Shown here in pieces: positions 32,101-43,342 of a DNA stretch of 64,000 nucleotides. The stretch is taken from positions 34,278,001 through 34,342,000 of the forward strand of contig NC_091667.1 of the NCBI RefSeq assembly GCF_042453785.1, given 5' to 3'. This DNA is from Malus domestica. Lineage: Eukaryota; Streptophyta; Magnoliopsida; Rosales; Rosaceae. The notes under the pieces were generated by a model. The model was not told the DNA's origin, searched no databases, and worked only from the letters and a program-made list of their open reading frames with translations. The first letter of the stretch is position 1, and each line of letters opens with the position of its first letter. The position numbers were made by a program, and so were the translations under genes.

Positions 32101-35049
32101 ATTGCATACGTAAAAAATCGTAAAAAACAAACATTTAGAGATTAGGTAATGGAACAAAAGTTTTCGACGGTTATAAAAGAAAAATCACAATTTAACGATT
32201 ATTTTAGTTCTGATTTTGATGATTTTTTACAGCTACACTCCTCAACCCTATAAGAATGTAATGAATAAATTTGATCTTCAATTTAAAATATTTACACTAG
32301 TGGATACCACAAAATCTTATTTTATACTTAATTGAAGTATATAATATTAACTCAAGTGTTTGTTTAATTTACCGTTTTGACGCAACATGCATTCTACGAA
32401 ACTTTCTTCAACGATCCAACCGTCAAACTTATTTGTACACACTCCGAGATTGCATACGTAAAAAAATCGTAAAAAACAAACATTCAGAGATTATGTAACG
32501 GAACAAAAGTTTTCGGCGATTATAAACGAAAAATCACAATTTAACGATTATTTTAGCTCCGATTTTGATGATTTTTTACAGCTACACTCCTCGACCCTAT
32601 AAGAATGTAATGAATAAATTCGATCTTTAATTTAAAATATTTACACTAGTGGATACCACAAAATCTTATTTTATACTTAATAGAAGTATAATATTAACTC
32701 TAAGTGTTTGTTTAATCTACCGTTTTGATGCAATATGCATTATTCGAAACTTTTTTCAACGATCCAACCGTCAAACTTATTTTTACACACTCCGAGATTG
32801 CATACGTAAAAAATTGTAAAAAATAAACATTCAGAGATTAGGTAACGGAACAAAAAATTTTGACGGTTATAAAAGAAAAATCACAATTTAACGATTACTT
32901 TAGCTCCGATTTTGATGATTTTTTACAACTACACTCCTCAACCCTATAAGAATGTAATGAATAAATTTGATCTTCAATTTAAAATATTTACACTAGTGGA
33001 TACAACAAAATCTTATTTTGTATTTAATAGAAGTATAATATTAACTCAAAGTGTCTACAGTTTTGATGCAATATGCATTCTATTAAACTTTTGTCAACGA
33101 TCCAACCGTCAAACTTATTTTTACACACTCCGAGATTGTATACGTAAAAAATCGTAAAAAACAAACATTCAGATATTAGGTAACGAAAAAAAAAATTTCG
33201 ATGGTTATAAACAAAACATCACAATTTAACGGTTATTTTAGCTCCAATTTTGATGATTTTTTACAGCTACACTCCTCGACCCTATAAGAATGCATTGAAC
33301 GAATTTGATCTTCAATTTAAAATATTTACACTAGTGAATTTTTATACTTAATGGAAGTATAACATTAACTCTTAAGTGTTTGTTAAATCTATCAATTTGA
33401 TAGGATATGCATTCACCGTCAAATATGTTTGTATATACTCCGAGATAGCATGTGTAAAAAATCGCAAAAAAAAAAAAAAAAAACATTCAGAGATTAGGTA
33501 ACAGGACCGTGAGTGAAAAAAAAATTAAACCATTTGTTTATTTATTTTTAATCAATGTAACATTTTAAAATAATAAAATAGTCAATTTATGTCGGTTATA
33601 ACCGCCACTATTAACTTAGAAACCGCCAGAATATGTTAAAAATATTAAAAAACATACTGAGGGTTATAATAATTTTATGGCGGTTAAATCCGCCAGTAAA
33701 TAAATTATGTGTTGGATATCTTTTATCCGTCAGAATGACTTATTAACCGCCAGGATCGTCCGATACCTAAAGTTAGTATTGTAGTAGTGTATGCATCGAT
33801 AAACGCAGCCAACCGTTCATATTTCTTTGATTCGGAGGGGTTGATTTATCTTTTTGGTTATGTTCCTGATTCTGCAGGTCATTTTCTTTTGACAAATCTT
33901 TTGTTGGATACTATGAAGAAAACAGCACGCAAAAGCAGCAAAGAAGGGAGAATCGTAAATGTGTCCTCAGAAGGTCACCGCTACCCGTATCCTGAAGGAA
34001 TTCGTTTTGATAAAATTAACGACCAACAAGGGTAATATTGAGATGATTCTTAGTTATTGGTTACGTGTTACCGCAAGAGTCATGCATAAAATTTTGATTA
34101 AATACGGATGGAGCTTATGCAACAAGTAAGTTTGGTTTTGGATTTTGATGCCATATCAGTACTTCTACCTATCTGCAGGTACAGCATCTTTCGTGCATAT
34201 TTCCAATCGAAGCTTGCTAACATTTTGCACGCTAATGAGCTTGCAAGACGCTTAAAGGTAATCAGCAACGTTAAACCAGCAGAATCGTGATTCTGAAAAT
34301 ACCCGCTTGCATACATCGGTCCACTACGTCTGTACTTTTATGTGCAGAGATAAACACACAATGTGTGTTGATTGAACTCCGTTATTTGTGATTGTTCAAC
34401 AGGAAGAAGGAGCTGATATAACTGCAAACTCGCTTCACCCTGGTGCAATTGTTACCAATCTGTTTCGTTATAACAGCGCTATTAGCGGTAAATCACTTCG
34501 CTAAACCAACTATGGGAGTCTTATTTAAATGTAGAATTCCGATATATATTGCATACTATCGCTTGTCGAGGAGGCTTTGTGTTCAGTGTATGTTTAAAGT
34601 TTAAACCGAACCAAAATTGACGTCTATCTACAAATCTCAAATTTACACATTCACTATCTACGTGCTTAGTTTCGGATAATCAGACGTTTGGTTTTCTGGT
34701 TTGATGCAGGGTTTGTTAATGTGCTTGGTAGAGGTGTGTTTAAAAATGTTAAGCAGGTAAGTTACATCTGCATGAACCTCTAGAGCAAACAACATACCAA
34801 GCGAATTTGAGTAATTCGAAATATGATGAACTTTCAAATAGTCGTTTAAACGTAGAATGTCGTGTTGTTTATTAACTTTGTCTACTACAGGGAGCGGCAA
34901 CGATGTGCTATGTGGCACTGCATCCACAAGTCAAGGGGGTGACGGGCGAATATTTTTGGGACAGTAACCTATCCAAGCCAAGTCGACAAGGTCAAGACGC
35001 GGAGATGGCAAAGAAACTATGGGATTTCAGCATGGATTTGACTAAATGA
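25687..35049 (+). CDS. TIC32-like: TIC32-like short-chain dehydrogenase, copy 2 (type B), intron 3 holds a CACTA element
   Basis: Exons: 25687–25792, 25917–26148, 26237–26316, 33878–34031, 34179–34257, 34403–34487, 34710–34756, 34891–35049. All have the same lengths as copy 1, total 942 nt (313 aa), with no stop or frameshift. Motifs TGASSGIG, NNAG, NVSS and Tyr198-x3-Lys202 (YFQSK instead of YGQSK) are kept. Type-B marks: [23 protein letters not shown]. Intron 3 is 7561 nt because a 7233-bp CACTA element sits in it. The gene could still make protein if this intron is spliced, but splicing, polyadenylation inside the element or silencing may reduce output. Same family role as copy 1. Confidence 0.8.
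29090..29120. repeat. TA microsatellite
   Basis: An uninterrupted run of TA dinucleotides within the solo LTR. Confidence 0.85.
29395..29755. repeat. Minisatellite in the solo LTR
   Basis: About eight degenerate copies of GATTCCGTTGAGTGATGGTC followed by CGGAATC, with spacing alternating near 30 and 60 bp. Each half is partly self-complementary (GATTCCG…CGGAATC), so every unit can form a short hairpin. Confidence 0.75.
31230..33500. repeat. Satellite-like array of ~340-bp units inside the CACTA element
   Basis: Seven copies of one unit, marked by TACACACTCCGAGATTGCAT starting at 31404, 31741, 32088, 32436, 32784 and 33122, plus a decayed one near 33434. Periods are 337–348 bp. Each unit carries CAACGATCCAACCGTCAAA and GCTCCGATTTTGATG blocks. 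Units alternate in small features (for example AATAGAAGTATAAT versus AATTGAAGTATA), suggesting a two-unit higher-order step. No coding frame. Confidence 0.9.
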
Positions 35050-35516
35050 TCTTCTGAAAACTTATACTCTATATAAAGACTTAAAAGAATGCGCTTTGCA
35101 CTGTGCCGTTCTAAGATTAGCCGATCTCACTTACTGGGATCATGCTTAGTGGTGGTGGTTTGTTGTTTGAATAATAGACTCCTAGAATGCTGTAACTTAT
35201 AACTAAGAAGTTGAACAATATCCTTTCAAGGTGAATAAACTCCTTTTTTCTGCTCGAACCCTTGTCGTTTTGATCGAGATTACTTTTCGTTTGATATCTT
35301 GTATCAAGTTTAGGAATTTCATCTTCGAAACAAAATGCCGTTGTTCGGGTGCTTATTGACGGACTGATGACAAATTCACTTGACATTCGTTATGAAAAGA
35401 CCAGAGAAGTTGAAGAGGTAAAAGAGAGAACCATGCAGTTAGATTTCTTCGTTACACTTGAGTGATGATATACACTACATACATGATGACGATGATACAA
35501 CAAAACAGGTAGTGCA
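35050..35516. other. 3' flank of dehydrogenase copy 2, no gene
   Basis: Closely matches 55845–56250 downstream of copy 4. It holds a decayed reverse Au-SINE-like relic (about 35110–35175) and no coding frame. Confidence 0.6.
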
Positions 35517-35990
35517 AGACAGCATTATACTATGTTAAACATAGATGTCCAACCTACCGAAAATATCACTAGGCGGAACAATTTCAACAACCTATGTCAT
35601 TTCTAATATACAGATTGCTTAAGGGGAGGGATCCCCATTTTTCTAAAAAAATGGGGACAACATTATACTATGTTAAACATAGATGTCCAACCTACCGAAA
35701 ATATCACAAGGCGGAACAATTTCAACAAGCTATGTCATTTCTAATATACAGATTGTTTAAGGGGAGGGATCCCCATTTTTCAAAAAAAATGGGGACAACA
35801 TTATACTATGTTAAACATCCGAAAATATCACAAGGTGGAACAATTTCAACAAGCTATGTCATTTCTAATATACAGATTGCTTAAGGGGAGGGATCCCCAT
35901 TTTTCTAAAAAATGGGGACATCATTATACTATGTTAAACATAGATGTCCAACCTACCGAAAATATCACAGGGCGGAACAATTTCAACAAG
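35517..35990. repeat. Four-copy tandem repeat of ~122–139 bp with hairpin
   Basis: The block CTATGTTAAACATAGATGTC…GGCGGAACAATTTCAACAAG recurs four times, the third copy lacking the middle. Between copies is GGGGAGGGATCCCCATTTTT followed by CTAAAAAAATGGGG, which can fold as a hairpin (CCCCATTTTT with AAAAATGGGG). The matching place downstream of copy 4 (about 56256–56340) has one copy only, so this is an expansion after the large duplication. Confidence 0.85.
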
Positions 35991-36640
35991 CTTAAGCAAT
36001 CTGTTCTAATATATAATAGTATGATTAAAATACAATATGAAATTAAGAATATCTAAAATTAAGAATAAACATGATAAAATAAGAATATGCATGCTTATAT
36101 ATATAGTACTAAGTTTGAGAAATTTCGGATCTAATAGGTATATTTAGATGTGATAAAAAAAATTCAAAACCTAAAATATTCAGACTAAGAATAGAAATTT
36201 TCGATTTAGATTGGAAATTTTCAATCAAACTTTCACCCCTAAGTAAGAGGGAACAAAAACAGAATCTTTGTTTGATCAGTTTTTATAGATGTTTTTTTTT
36301 TTAATAATGTACGTACTATTTTATCCTAATTTTTTTTGCTCAATAATGTAAATTCTTGCATAAAAAACCTGACTAAATTAAATATAATTGATATCTAAGA
36401 ATTTTACAATTAATTTCATTCAAGCATTTTGTAATAAAATATTTTGACAAGAATTGGAACGAGGCAAACCGAATAAATTAGACACGAAAGACAATATAGG
36501 CTACAGAGGCTCCACCGAGGCACCTACCACCAAAGCAAAGAAAATAACACTTCCACCAAAACTGTCACTAAAAACCGCACTTCGAGACTTTCGCTCTCTT
36601 TGCGTGCAGAGGGAGGGAGGGAGAGAGAGAGGGAGAGAGA
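35991..36640. other. Spacer upstream of dehydrogenase copy 3
   Basis: AT-rich; matches 56335–58095 upstream of copy 5 except where that region holds a 644-bp solo LTR and further sequence. The last 45 bp are a (GA)n-rich leader just before the ATG. No gene. Confidence 0.6.
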
Positions 36641-36643
36641 GAG

Positions 36644-38859
36644 ATGTGGTTCTTGAGAAGAGAAGGAAATGGCCATCTGGGTTCTCATCATCTTCCACAG
36701 CAGAGGAAGTTACTGAAGGGATTGATGCCACTGGTCTCACCGCCATTGTTACAGGCGAGGGAGTTTTCGTTTGCTTCTTCTACTTTTTTTTTCAACTATT
36801 ATTATTTGTTCTTATGGGAAAATTTTCTTTGGTTCTGCATATCGATGTTGCAGGAGCATCTAGTGGTATTGGCACCGAAACTGCACGCGTTCTTGCACTG
36901 CGTGGCGCCCATGTGGTTATGGCTGTGAGAACCATGGCAGCCGGTAAAGATGCAAGAGAACAAATAGTGAAGGCAATCCCCAGTGCCAAAGTTGATGCCA
37001 TGGAACTGGATCTCAGTTCGCTATCATCCGTTAGGAAATTCGCATCGGATTTCAATTCCTCCGGTCTTCCTCTTAACATCCTAATGTAAGAAATGGACAG
37101 AAACGGAACAAGTTCTTGAAGAGGCTTTGTTCATAAAATCCACTTCAGGTAATAATACTCGTCTTTTCATAAGTAACAATGCAGGAGTTATGGGAACCCC
37201 TTTCACGCCTTCGAAGGACAAGATCGAACTTCAGTTCGCCACAAACCACGTAGGTATGTCGCATTTGTTACTCTGTAAAACTGACAGTTTAAAGTACAAA
37301 CAACAACAACAACAGCAGCCAACCCTTATCGCACTAAGTAGGGTCAGCTGTATGAATCCTAAAACGCCATTGACAGCTTAAAAAGTATTTTTGGTTAAGT
37401 TGTTCTAATTGACTGAATGTTTCATCCAGTTAAATCTGTAGCCAATCTAGTTTTAGACCCTTTATCTCTCGGTGTCGGAGCATATGCATCAATAAACTCA
37501 GCTAACCTTTCATCCTTCTTTGATTCGGGAGAGTTGATTTGTATCTATTTGGTTATTTTCCTGATTTTTCAGGTCATTTTCTTTTGACAAATCTTTTGTT
37601 GGATACTATGAAGAAAACAGCACGCAAAAGAGGCAAAGAAGGGAGAATCGTAAATGTGTCCTCAGAAGCTCACCGCAACCCGTATCCTGAAGGAATTCGT
37701 TTTGATAAAATTAACGACCAAGCAGGGTAACATTGAGATAATTCTTAGTTTTTAGATATTTAGATAGTATTATATGCGTGTTAGCGCATGAGCCACACAT
37801 AGGATTTTGATTAAAGCGGGTGGAGCTTAAGCAAGAAAGTTTGGAATTGGATTTTGATGCCATATCAGTACTTCTGCACAAGTTAGTCACGTAGTATATT
37901 TGTTTTCGGTGTGCTTCCTTCATTATAGCGTATGCTGAATGGAGGGAGATTGATACAAGTCCAATCCGATTTTGTGACTGCCCATCTGCAGGTACAGCAG
38001 CTTTCGTGCATATGGCCAATCAAAGCTTGCTAACATATTGCATGCTAATGAGCTTGCAAGACGCTTAAAGGTAATCCGCAACGTTAAATCAGCAGAATCA
38101 TGATTCTGAAAATACGTCTGTACTTTTATATGTAGAGATAAACACACATTACCTTGTTTTTTTTTATGTTTATGGCAGTCATGGTGCATTGAGTGAACTC
38201 TGTTGTTTGTGATTGTCCAACAGGAAAAAGGAGCTGATATTACTGCAAACTCGCTTCACCCTGGTGCAATTGTTACCAATCTGTTTCGTTATTACAGCAT
38301 TATTAACGTTAAATCACTTCACAAAACCAACTATGTTAGTCTTATATAAATGTATTCCGATACTATCGCTTGTTGAGGAGGCTTTGTATTCAGTGTATGT
38401 TTAAAGTTTAAACCGAACCAAATTTGACGTCAATCTACAACTCTTAAATTTACATATTCATTATCTACATGCTTAGTTTCGGATAATCAGACGTTTGGCT
38501 TTCTGGTTTTATGCAGGGCTTGTTAACGTGCTTGGTAGAGCTGTGCTTAAAAATGTTCAGCAGGTAAGTTACGTCTGCTTGAACCTCTTGAGCAAACAAC
38601 ATACCAAGCGAATTTGAGTAATTCGAAATATGATGAACTTTCCAATATTAGTCGTTTAAACGTATAATGTAATGTTGATTATTAACTTCGTCGATTACAG
38701 GGAGCAGCAACGACGTGCTACGTGGCACTGCATCCACAAGTCATGGGGGTGACCAGTGAATATTTCTCGGACTGTAACCTATCCAAGCCAAGGCCACAAG
38801 GTCAAGACGTGGAGATGGCAAAGAAACTATGGGATTTTAGCATGGATTTGACTAAATGA
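36644..38859 (+). pseudogene. TIC32-like dehydrogenase, copy 3 (type A), probably broken
   Basis: Exons by alignment: 36644–36754, 36854–37085, 37174–37253, 37573–37726, 37992–38070, 38224–38308, 38517–38563, 38701–38859. Two lesions. Exon 1 is 111 nt instead of 106: five extra bases shortly after ATG 36644 throw the start out of frame with the SDR domain, and I find no upstream in-frame ATG. The intron-6 donor is AACG|TTAAAT where the other copies have AACG|GTAAAT; the nearest GT is one base upstream and would shift the frame. Downstream exons are otherwise open (TGASSGIG, NNAG, NVSS and YGQSK all kept). Changes near the end (CAAGTCATGGGGGTGACCAG) alter Lys to Met and Gly to Ser. Intron 1 is 99 nt with a GC donor, shared with copy 5. 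Confidence 0.75.
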
Positions 38860-39193
38860 TCTACTCAAAACTTAAAACTCTATATAAAGACTTAAGAAAG
38901 TGCCATTTGCACTGTGTCATTATAAGATTCATACAACCAACCCTATTTACAGGGATAATGCTTAGTGGTGGTTGTTTGTTGTTGAATAATAGACTCAAAG
39001 AATGCTGTAACTTATAATTCAAAAGTTGAACAATATCCTTTCAAGCTGAATAATCTTCTTTTTCTGCTCAAAGCCTTGTCGTTTTGATTCGAGGTTGCTT
39101 TTTGTTTGATTTCTAGTATCGAGTTTAGAAATTTCATCGTCGAAACAAAATTATGTTGTTCGTGTGCTTATTGATTGACTGATGACAAATTAT

Positions 39194-41040
39194 GTGAAAT
39201 CCCGTCCCAAATTATGTATTTTGTCATTTTAACGGAATTATGAAATGACATTTTTGCCCTTTATCCTCCCACCCTATCCGGATTCCCCTTCCCTTTTTTA
39301 GATTTTTTTTGTCATTATTTTACAACTCTTCTGCTCTCTCTGCTTGCCACGTGGCACCACCCCCCATCCCTTATATCATTCTCTATTCTCTCCCCCAAGC
39401 TCTTTCTCAACTCACTCTCCCTATCTCTCGGACTTATCTCCTTCTCCCTTCCCGGCAACACACACACCCACCCGCACACCCAAAGAACCACGACACCACC
39501 ACCAACATTGAGTGGACCTTCTCTCTCTCTCCTTCGTCTCTACGAAGCATCGAGACACCTAGAGGCCACCCAAACCTCTCCGGCGAGCCCTATGGCTTTT
39601 GAGTCAAAATCTGACCAACTTTGGCCACCTCACGACGTGATATAGGTACGAAACTCTTCCTCTCGTCCTACACTTCAATTTGGTACCTAGATCGCACCCT
39701 AGGATTGAGAATCGGATTTGAACAGAGCTAGGGAAGCTCCGTCTTCCTTTTTCGTCGAAACTTGGTCAAACGACCTAAACCCGGCAACCCAAGTCTTTTG
39801 GCCCAAACCTTTTAACCCAAAGCCTAAGGGTTTTGGCCCACTGAGCAACCAAACCCAACCCATTAAAATCCTCAAACCCAGTGACTTGAGCCGAGCTTTC
39901 AAGTCCAAAGCCTGTTAGAACCCCATCCCAAATCCTTTTGAACCTAGGCCCTTTGGCCGTGTAGAACTTGGGCCTTTGGCCCATTAAACCCTTGGCCCAA
40001 ACCATTTTGACCTAAGCCCAAAGCTCAGGCCCAAACCCAACAAACCCTAGGACCAAACCTAACTAACCCATACCCCAAGCCGCACGTGAGGGTGTGTATG
40101 GGCGCACGTGAAGGGCTGCCGGTGTTGGCACATAAAGCACACGCGTCGCCGTGGACGGCACCGGTGACTTTTCGGACCAACTTTCCAGCGGCGCATGGCC
40201 GCCAGAGTCACCACCTTGCAACAGCACGTGAGGGTACCCGAGATCCCCTTTATGTTTTTCGACGTCTTGAATCCGTTTATGATGTTCGTTTTCTGAAATT
40301 CAATTGTTAGTTTTATTAATTGGACCCTTTATGTGCTTAGGTGCGATTATTAGCGGCAATTCCATCATTCCTATTTCGCATGGCTCTTCTGTGACAGAGT
40401 ATCTGTTAGTGGACCCCTTCTAAAATGCATGATTTTACTATTAGAAATGCATACATGAAAAGCATGATTTAATAGTTACGTTTTATGAAATGTTTATGAG
40501 TAAATTGGTTTTACACTTTATGAGATATCATGCTTTACTAAGAATATTTTGGAATACCATACTTTATCGAATTTACACTCTTTGTAGTATATATGATGGA
40601 TGACTATATACTATGAAGATGTTTTGAGATATGATGTTTGAGCTACTAAACTCCATTGAGATATATACTTATGTTGGAAAGATTATATTCAATGTTTTTG
40701 TGCTTATCTAGTGGTCATTATTCTGCCTACGGGCGATGATACTTATATTATCTTCGGTCGGGTGATGTAGTGGCCTACACGTCGGAAGATATTTATTTGG
40801 CTTACGAGTCGGGTGAGGTAGTGGCTACAGGTCGGAAGATATTCATATATTTGGCCTACTAGTCGGGTGATGTAGTGGCTTCGGTCGATTATAATACAGC
40901 TATTTAACACACTATATACGATATATGTTTTACGAAGGTTTTATGGCATGCTAGGGTTTTCAGAAAAACCTATTACATATTATACTATTGAGTTTCCATA
41001 AAACTTTGGGGGTTAGTACGTTGTTGAATAACTGTTTCAG

Positions 41041-41082
<42 letters not shown>

Positions 41083-41305
41083 ACTTGGTCCACTCATGTT
41101 TGTTTTGCGCCCTCTCAGGACATAGGAACGAGGCATACGATTCAAGCTACGAGACATTCCCCTACCGGTGATACCGCGTCATCCTCTCTGCCTTGACTTC
41201 ACTTGTAAGAGCACCTTCCACTTGTATTCTGAATTAGATGATTTTTCTGAACATGTCATGCATTATCACTATCATTCTATTGACGGCTGAATACTATTAT
41301 ACTAT
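39194..41305 (+). mobile_element. Truncated gypsy-type LTR remnant, second copy
   Basis: Starts TGTGAAATCCCGTCCC within what would be the 3' flank of copy 3 (compare 35380, where the flank is unbroken). It shares the rest with 19231–21185 and keeps about 90 bp missing there (GGTCCACTCATGTTTGTTTTGCG…). No clear …CA end is seen before pseudo-SKP1 sequence resumes near 41305, so the right side is truncated. A TA microsatellite lies at about 41043–41080. Confidence 0.65.
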
Positions 41306-41813
41306 CATTTTGTTTATACTTTGCACAACTCAAATGATAAACATTGTGAAATATAAAATTACCACATATATCGCATTTAACATATGGTAAAGGCTTCAAA
41401 CTCGTCAAGTAAAAGTCAGCACCTTCAGTTTCTCTCGCTCTTTTAATTCTTTCCTCTTTCTAGCATATAATCGGTTAAGGAGCCGGATACGTGGATCATC
41501 AGTTATGTTTCTCAGAGGTTCCAACTTCTCCTCCTGGATTCAACCATATATACATGAAAAACATGGATGGAAGGAAATAAAAAATAAAACTTCTGATACT
41601 AAAAAACCTCTGTGAGGTCATATGGTAAATGAAATGTCTCGCGTATCTCCTCAGGTGTTTTTACTTCAATAATTCAAGCAAGTGCTCGGCTGGTGAGATC
41701 AACCAAAGGCTTCAACTGGAGGCTGTCAGCAGCGGACGTCAATTCACATAACTTTTTTGTATCCATTCGAATAAATTTCTCATCAAAAGTTTTGCGCTCA
41801 TGCACATGATAAC

Positions 41814-43342
41814 TGTTGGAAATTCAAATAAAAACAGGTTGTCAATGGTTAAAGCTAGCTATTAGTTCTTTCCAGGTTGTTCACCTACAACTACAAACAT
41901 CATTGCTCCCTCCATCTGTCAGCCGAAAGGTGATTACAAGACAGCAGTGTGCTGCCATGTGATAGCTGAACTACTTTTAGAAAAGCTGCATGTGTGTGTG
42001 CATCCAAAGGTGGTGCATGTGTGAAAGGGTGTAAAGATGGTAAACACCATCATTCATTGCATGTGTTGTATTTTTTTATTAAAAGCACTTAAGTGGTTCG
42101 TCACTTTTTGTATGTATAACTAAGCCTCTTGTAAGGCTTTAGGATATTACATCAGAGCAGTTCCACCGTGGGCAATAGCTCGATGGACTGGCTCTCAAAT
42201 AGGGCCAGATAGCCCGAGGAAGGTGGTTTAGCGTGTGCTGGCAAGGGAGCCCGAGCATGCCCGAGGGAGAGGCCCGGCAGGAATCGCTCGCCCGAGAGCC
42301 TGAGGGCTGTGTGACATATGGTTGGTGTGCGGCATCGGTGCATGCGCCGAGCTTGACATCTCCCCGTCCTCCTTCCCCTCATTTGACCTGGATCTACACA
42401 CCCAAACCCTCAATCCGAACGAAAAACATCAACTATATAGAATCAATTTCAAAAAATTAAATTAAACTAAATTTTCCAATAAAACTGTAGTTTTAAACCA
42501 CCGCATATAGGATCAAATTCGATCGGCAACAAATAAATCAAGCAATAAATTTAAAAAAAAGAAAAAGAAGAATCGTCGGATTGAGCTCACTATTCAGGAT
42601 TCATGGCTGGGACTTAGAACGAGTCGCTAGAAATTGAGGAGAAATTCTAGTCCATATGAGCAGTTGCCGCTATGTGTGATATCTTCGCCAGAGAGACGTA
42701 GAGAGAAGGGAAGTGGAAGAGGAAGACAAAGATTGGGGAAGAAGGAGAAATTGAAGAGGGAGGGAATGAAAGCAGAGAAAATGAGAGATGATGATGGTGG
42801 AATGACGGAAAAAAAGGTCAAATGAGGGGAAAAAGGGAAAGAGAGATAGAAAGAAACGAGAGAGAGGGAGAGAGACAAAGGAATAACAGGTCAAATTAGG
42901 GGGGAAAGGGAAAGGTGATTGGGATGTTTGATGGATTGGGTGAGGAAAAAAATATTAATATTTTATTATCAATTGCCATGGTAATTCAATGTAGGGGTGG
43001 AGATGTAAAAGGCAATTACTGTTTATTAAGGGCAGTTACTGTTCATGAGGTGGATTAAATAGTGGATAGCCCTAGGGGGCCTTAGACACGGTGGAACTGC
43101 TCTCAGAATCCCATTTCCATTTCAGCTTGTAAGCAATTGAGTTTGTAAACTCTTATTAAATATATTAAAGTGTTTTGTTTGTTTGCCGTGCAGTTTGTCC
43201 AACACAAAAGTTTGCTTCTTCATTTACTTCTTTCTTTCCTTGTCCAATTTTATTGAGAGTGATAGTGAGAGGTGTGATAAAGTTAGAAAACTTATCACCC
43301 ACATATTTTTTGTATTGAGTTAGTAAACTTTGAATACCAACA
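41814..43342. mobile_element. Solo LTR interrupted by a MITE
   Basis: TGTTGGAAATTC at the left and ATACCAACA at the right, flanked by the 5-bp duplication ATAAC (41809–41813, 43343–43347). Without the nested element (42155–43102) and its 3-bp duplication the LTR is about 580 bp. No coding domains; TGTTGG…CAACA ends suggest a Ty1/copia LTR. Confidence 0.8.
42155..43102. mobile_element. Non-autonomous DNA transposon (948 bp) nested in the solo LTR
   Basis: Terminal inverted repeats GAGCAGTTCCACCGTG and CACGGTGGAACTGCTC are perfect over 16 bp. A TCA triplet flanks each side (42152–42154, 43103–43105). GAGCA(G/T)(T/C)TCCA termini are typical of a plant MITE group often placed with PIF/Harbinger. 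No transposase; an A/G-rich stretch occupies about 42665–42895. Confidence 0.8.

Larger units (their letters stand above)
26557..33789. mobile_element. Non-autonomous CACTA transposon carrying captured gene fragments
   Basis: Ends are CACTACTACAA at 26557 and TTGTAGTAGTG at 33789, flanked by a 3-bp TAT duplication (26554–26556, 33790–33792), diagnostic for CACTA (En/Spm) elements. Dehydrogenase copy 4 shows the empty site. Subterminal motifs CTGTCGGTT(A)TA and ACCGACAG, or the variants GGCGGTTA/TAACCGCC, recur at 26605–26905, 30765–30850 and 33590–33750; these are the kind of sites a TNPA-type protein binds. No transposase gene is present. The cargo comprises pectinesterase fragments, a 2.7-kb solo LTR and a satellite-like array. 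Length 7233 bp. Confidence 0.9.

Noticed and set aside
31230-33500. Possible CRISPR-like repeat array
   Set aside because: Units of about 340 bp are repeated in full with no unique spacers; it is a satellite-like array in a plant transposon.
35594-36056. Repeating protein frames (FSKKMGTTLYYVKH)
   Set aside because: Artefact of the tandem hairpin repeat; not present in the equivalent region after copy 4.
36454-36643. Upstream extension that would put copy 3 back in frame
   Set aside because: The frame is open but contains no ATG (it would start with TTG), and the region is spacer and GA-rich leader in the other copies.
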